DNA from: Brachypodius melanocephalos
Taxonomy: Eukaryota; Chordata; Aves; Passeriformes; Pycnonotidae
Assembly: GCA_013398615.1 (NCBI GenBank)
Contig: VZSR01002420.1
Span: 2,225,624 to 2,289,623 of the forward strand
DNA length: 64,000 nucleotides
Direction: 5' to 3'
A program made the translations under genes and the position numbers. Below the pieces are notes generated by a model. The model was not told where the DNA came from. It did no database searches and saw only the letters and a list, made by a program, of their open reading frames with translations. Shown in pieces: positions 61,135-64,000 of the stretch. Position 1 is the stretch's first letter, and the number at the start of each line of letters is the position of its first letter.

Positions 61135-62410
61135 GTGAGTTGCAATAAATTATTTTAAATCTGTGCACATAGCAAAGAGATCAACAATAGGTCAAGCTGC
61201 TTTTATTGCTTTGTTAACCATCAAGGTATTGATATGACTGACTTAACAGTGGCAGCTCTCATTGTTCAGCCTCTGGTTTTGTAGTCTAGAGTACATACAA
61301 CAACCAGTTCTTATTAAAGAAGAAAAAATCTGTATGATAGGGATGGATGAATATGAGTTGGTTTAAAATAGTCATGGCTGGATTAATAATAGCTGGGGTG
61401 AATGGGAAAACCACTATAAGATTGTTTACCATTTCCAGTAAAAAGCAAAATGAGAGAGCTAATGCTGTGGCAGGGGACACTCAAGTTCTGGCAATTGGCC
61501 AGTTTTGGATCCAGGATCTCTGTAGCTCCAGCTTCGATGCTGATGTGGGTTTGGGATGCAATCTGTTGTATTTATGAAGTAGCAGAATCCTTTGCCTTGT
61601 ATTTGAACTTTGTGGTGAGAGGTTGGAGCTGCAGACAGTTGCTCTGTTGTGTAAAAGTTCTGTGTTCTCCATTCAATTGCCTGTGATTGCTTGGGGTGTA
61701 ATTAGTGAAATATGGCTCATGTTGGCTGCACACAGAGCAGGCAGAGCCTGAGAGCTCTGCAAAACATCTTGCTGCCTGGGTTTCCTAACTTTTCCAGAAG
61801 ATGGGGGGTTCCTTTCTGGATGGTTTCTTTCTGGTTCTTCTCAGCAGCTGCATTGCCAGCTTTTGTTTCAGAGCAGGGATTCATAGAGCAGCTCCTGTCT
61901 ACCCAGTTTCCTTCTGAGTCAGGCCAGACTCTCCATCTGGGAAATGTGCTTAGATCTGACCTGATAGCAATTGCATTTCTTGGTATTTGTTGTGTGATTA
62001 TATCTTTGCCTTCCTGGAAATCAGTGATCCCTTGGCATCCCTGAGAGGAAGCTGAGGCTAATCTGCTGTGTTCTCTGTTTCTTTCTGCCAGAAGTTGTGC
62101 CTGCAGTGCAGGAATTTGTAGATAAGTGATAAAAGAACTTGTGAACAATTATTTTTTCCATCTTTCTCTCTCCAGTCCTGATCTCAGTAACAGTGATGGT
62201 AGTCATGGTTCCTTCTAAGTGTTGTGTTCTGTTCTGACCTGGAAGCACATTTGGGTCTGAATTGGGGTCAGTATGGTTCTTCTCACTTTTCTGAAAACTA
62301 TCTTTACCTAGTAGAGACAATTTTTCAGTGTTTTGAGTTGTTTTTCCAAATTGTAGGGATTGGCTCAAATATGCTTCAATACCACTTTTGTTTTTCATAA
62401 TTCTACAGTA

Positions 62411-62463
62411 TTGTCCTTGCTTTTTCATAATGTCCTTGCTTTTTCATATTGTCCTTGCCATCC
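62411..62463 (+). repeat. 19-bp tandem repeat, about 2.5 copies
   Basis: Units of 19 bases begin at 62411 and 62430 and differ at their first base. Each contains 'tgtccttgctttttcata'. A partial third copy starts at 62449. Confidence 0.9.
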
Positions 62464-63490
62464 ATAACTGTATTTTATTTTAATGAATGGCACGAATCTA
62501 ATTAGTGAAAATCTTTATGGAGTTTTATAATGAAAAATACTTCACGAACTGCCATATTATTATGATATCAGGCTTTTGAGGGATGACTTAAGAATTACAG
62601 GACACATTTCAATGACTGTATCAATGGCTCTTCAGCAGGGATAGATCACCACCACAGCAGGCTGTGCAGAATCCATTGCTGTCTGTCTGGATTGTAAAAC
62701 ACTTCCATTGTTCAAACTCTGAATGCCATGAAACTGTATTAACTTACTTTTTGGTATGATGCCCACGCCTACACAGAAGGTGCTATCGTACTGAAAGATA
62801 ACTAGTGTCAGTTTCTTGATGGGAAAAGGATGAAATGCAGCTTTTGTTAGAACCGTGACTGATGAAAAACAGGGAGTATAAGTTGTAATGGGGAAAATAT
62901 TTAATACCAAATAGAAACAGAATATATTCTCTGAGTTACCAGATGTGTGGCCTTTTTATTGCATCTGTAGCCTAGCAAACGTTATGTATCATTTCTGGAC
63001 TGAGCTTATGTAACAATGGCCATAAGTCTCTGAGAAAATGATTGTGTGGTGGCTGGAAAAGAGAATTTCCAGCATCTGCTCCTCTGACTTTTTTTTTTCT
63101 TTTTTAACTTCTCAGTGGATGTTTTAACAGTGGCATGAGCTCTGGAGATACTCCCGTGGAGAATATTAGGGCATGTTGCATTCACAGATGTTTGGAATGA
63201 GGTCAAGGATCCAAAGACTTTCCATTAAGATGCAAAGTATATAGCAGGATTTTTTTTCAAAAGGATTCAGGCTTTGTTAAAAATGCTCATTATTGAGCAT
63301 TTCCCCCCTTACTATTTTGAAGATGACCAGAGGATTTTGGACTGCTCTCTTCAGTGTCAGTTCATAGTTAGATAGATAGATAAATTTCAGTGTCATAAAG
63401 TAATATTAAAGAAATCAATGAATAATTACAGGACTAGGGGCATTTCAGACACTGCTGTGCATTTTAATTTTTTAGATACTTGAGAAAAGG

Positions 63491-63507
63491 TTTTTTTTTT
63501 TTTTTTT
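63491..63507 (+). repeat. T17 homopolymer
   Basis: Seventeen consecutive T in ARHGAP10 intron 3. Confidence 0.9.
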
Positions 63508-64000
63508 CGAATCACATTGTAAATGAAACAAATCTGCACTTAAAATACATTCTAGACTGAAAGTAAATGCTCATCATCTATACCTCTCATGGTTTTCTGA
63601 AATTGTGGTGAATCCAGAGTCCATAAAACTTCTTGTCAGTGTTTACAGTGAATGATGACCAAAAAGGTAAATTATCTCATGAATATTTATTTGGTGGACA
63701 TAATTTCATTCAGATGTTGGAGTCCCGCAGTTCATGGTTTTTCTATTTCTCCCATCTCCTTCAAAGATTGGTGAGATTATATCCCAGGTGTCAAAGGATT
63801 TAGTTGCATATGAAAAGGGATGGCAATAAGCCAGACATTTCACTGAAATTATTACAGAGTGGTCAATACAAAACCAAATTACATTTTTCCGTAGCATTGT
63901 AGCTTGGTGATGCTCCCCAGGGCAGATATGAAATAGATCACTTTGAGAACGTTCTGGAAATTATTTTTGCATGTTGAGGGTGAATGGAGTCATAGGGCTC

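Larger units (their letters stand above)
61135..64000 (+). other. ARHGAP10 intron 3 (5' part)
   Basis: Non-coding up to the window edge. I find no further ARHGAP10 exon. It contains a 19-bp tandem repeat at 62411-62463, a short GATA run near 63369 and T17 at 63491. Open frames on either strand look accidental. Confidence 0.85.

Noticed and set aside
61717..62428. Two overlapping minus-strand frames of about 140 codons in intron 3
   Set aside because: No similarity recognised, and low-complexity Lys/Thr/Ser-rich composition suggests chance.
1..64000. CRISPR arrays, operons, ribosome binding sites, tRNA or rRNA genes
   Set aside because: The window is vertebrate nuclear DNA; no regularly spaced repeat array was seen and no tRNA or rRNA sequence was recognised by eye.

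Overview
The window is vertebrate nuclear DNA, most likely from a bird. Two multi-exon genes with GT-AG introns are readable by eye. The only recognisable interspersed repeats are CR1 LINE fragments with the typical CR1 3' ends, and no mammalian SINEs are seen. CR1 is also abundant in crocodilians and turtles, so 'bird' is inferred and not proven.

Layout. (1) Positions 1-14.7 kb hold the complete coding part of PRMT9 (protein arginine methyltransferase 9) on the minus strand. It has twelve coding exons whose phases all join, giving 843 codons plus a stop, and a poly(A) signal at 120-125. (2) Positions 14.7-21.4 kb lie between the two start codons. This stretch holds a CpG-rich block at about 15.4-15.75 kb (likely PRMT9 promoter) with an unusual 22-bp tandem repeat, a 45-bp A homopolymer, a minus-strand CR1 piece ending close to the second CpG island, and the ARHGAP10 CpG island at about 20.95-21.87 kb. 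(3) From 21.37 kb to the right edge is the 5' part of ARHGAP10 (GRAF2) on the plus strand. Three coding exons (21367-21520, 60888-60983, 61073-61134) encode residues 1-104, the start of the BAR domain. Intron 1 is 39.4 kb and the rest of the gene lies beyond the window. A 100-N assembly gap at 30326-30425 sits inside a CR1 copy in intron 1.

The two genes are head to head, in the same order and orientation as human PRMT9 and ARHGAP10 on 4q31 (established knowledge), so this is an ordinary conserved syntenic block. They are not known to act together: PRMT9 makes symmetric dimethylarginine on a splicing factor, and ARHGAP10 is a membrane-associated GAP for Rho-family GTPases.

No new biological system is evident. 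The items most worth a second look are: a protein-like, apparently frameshifted minus-strand stretch at about 37.9-38.6 kb in intron 1; a tandem 4-nt-offset donor at ARHGAP10 exon 2; the minisatellite in the PRMT9 CpG block whose units carry donor-like sites; and the CR1 copy interrupted by the gap.
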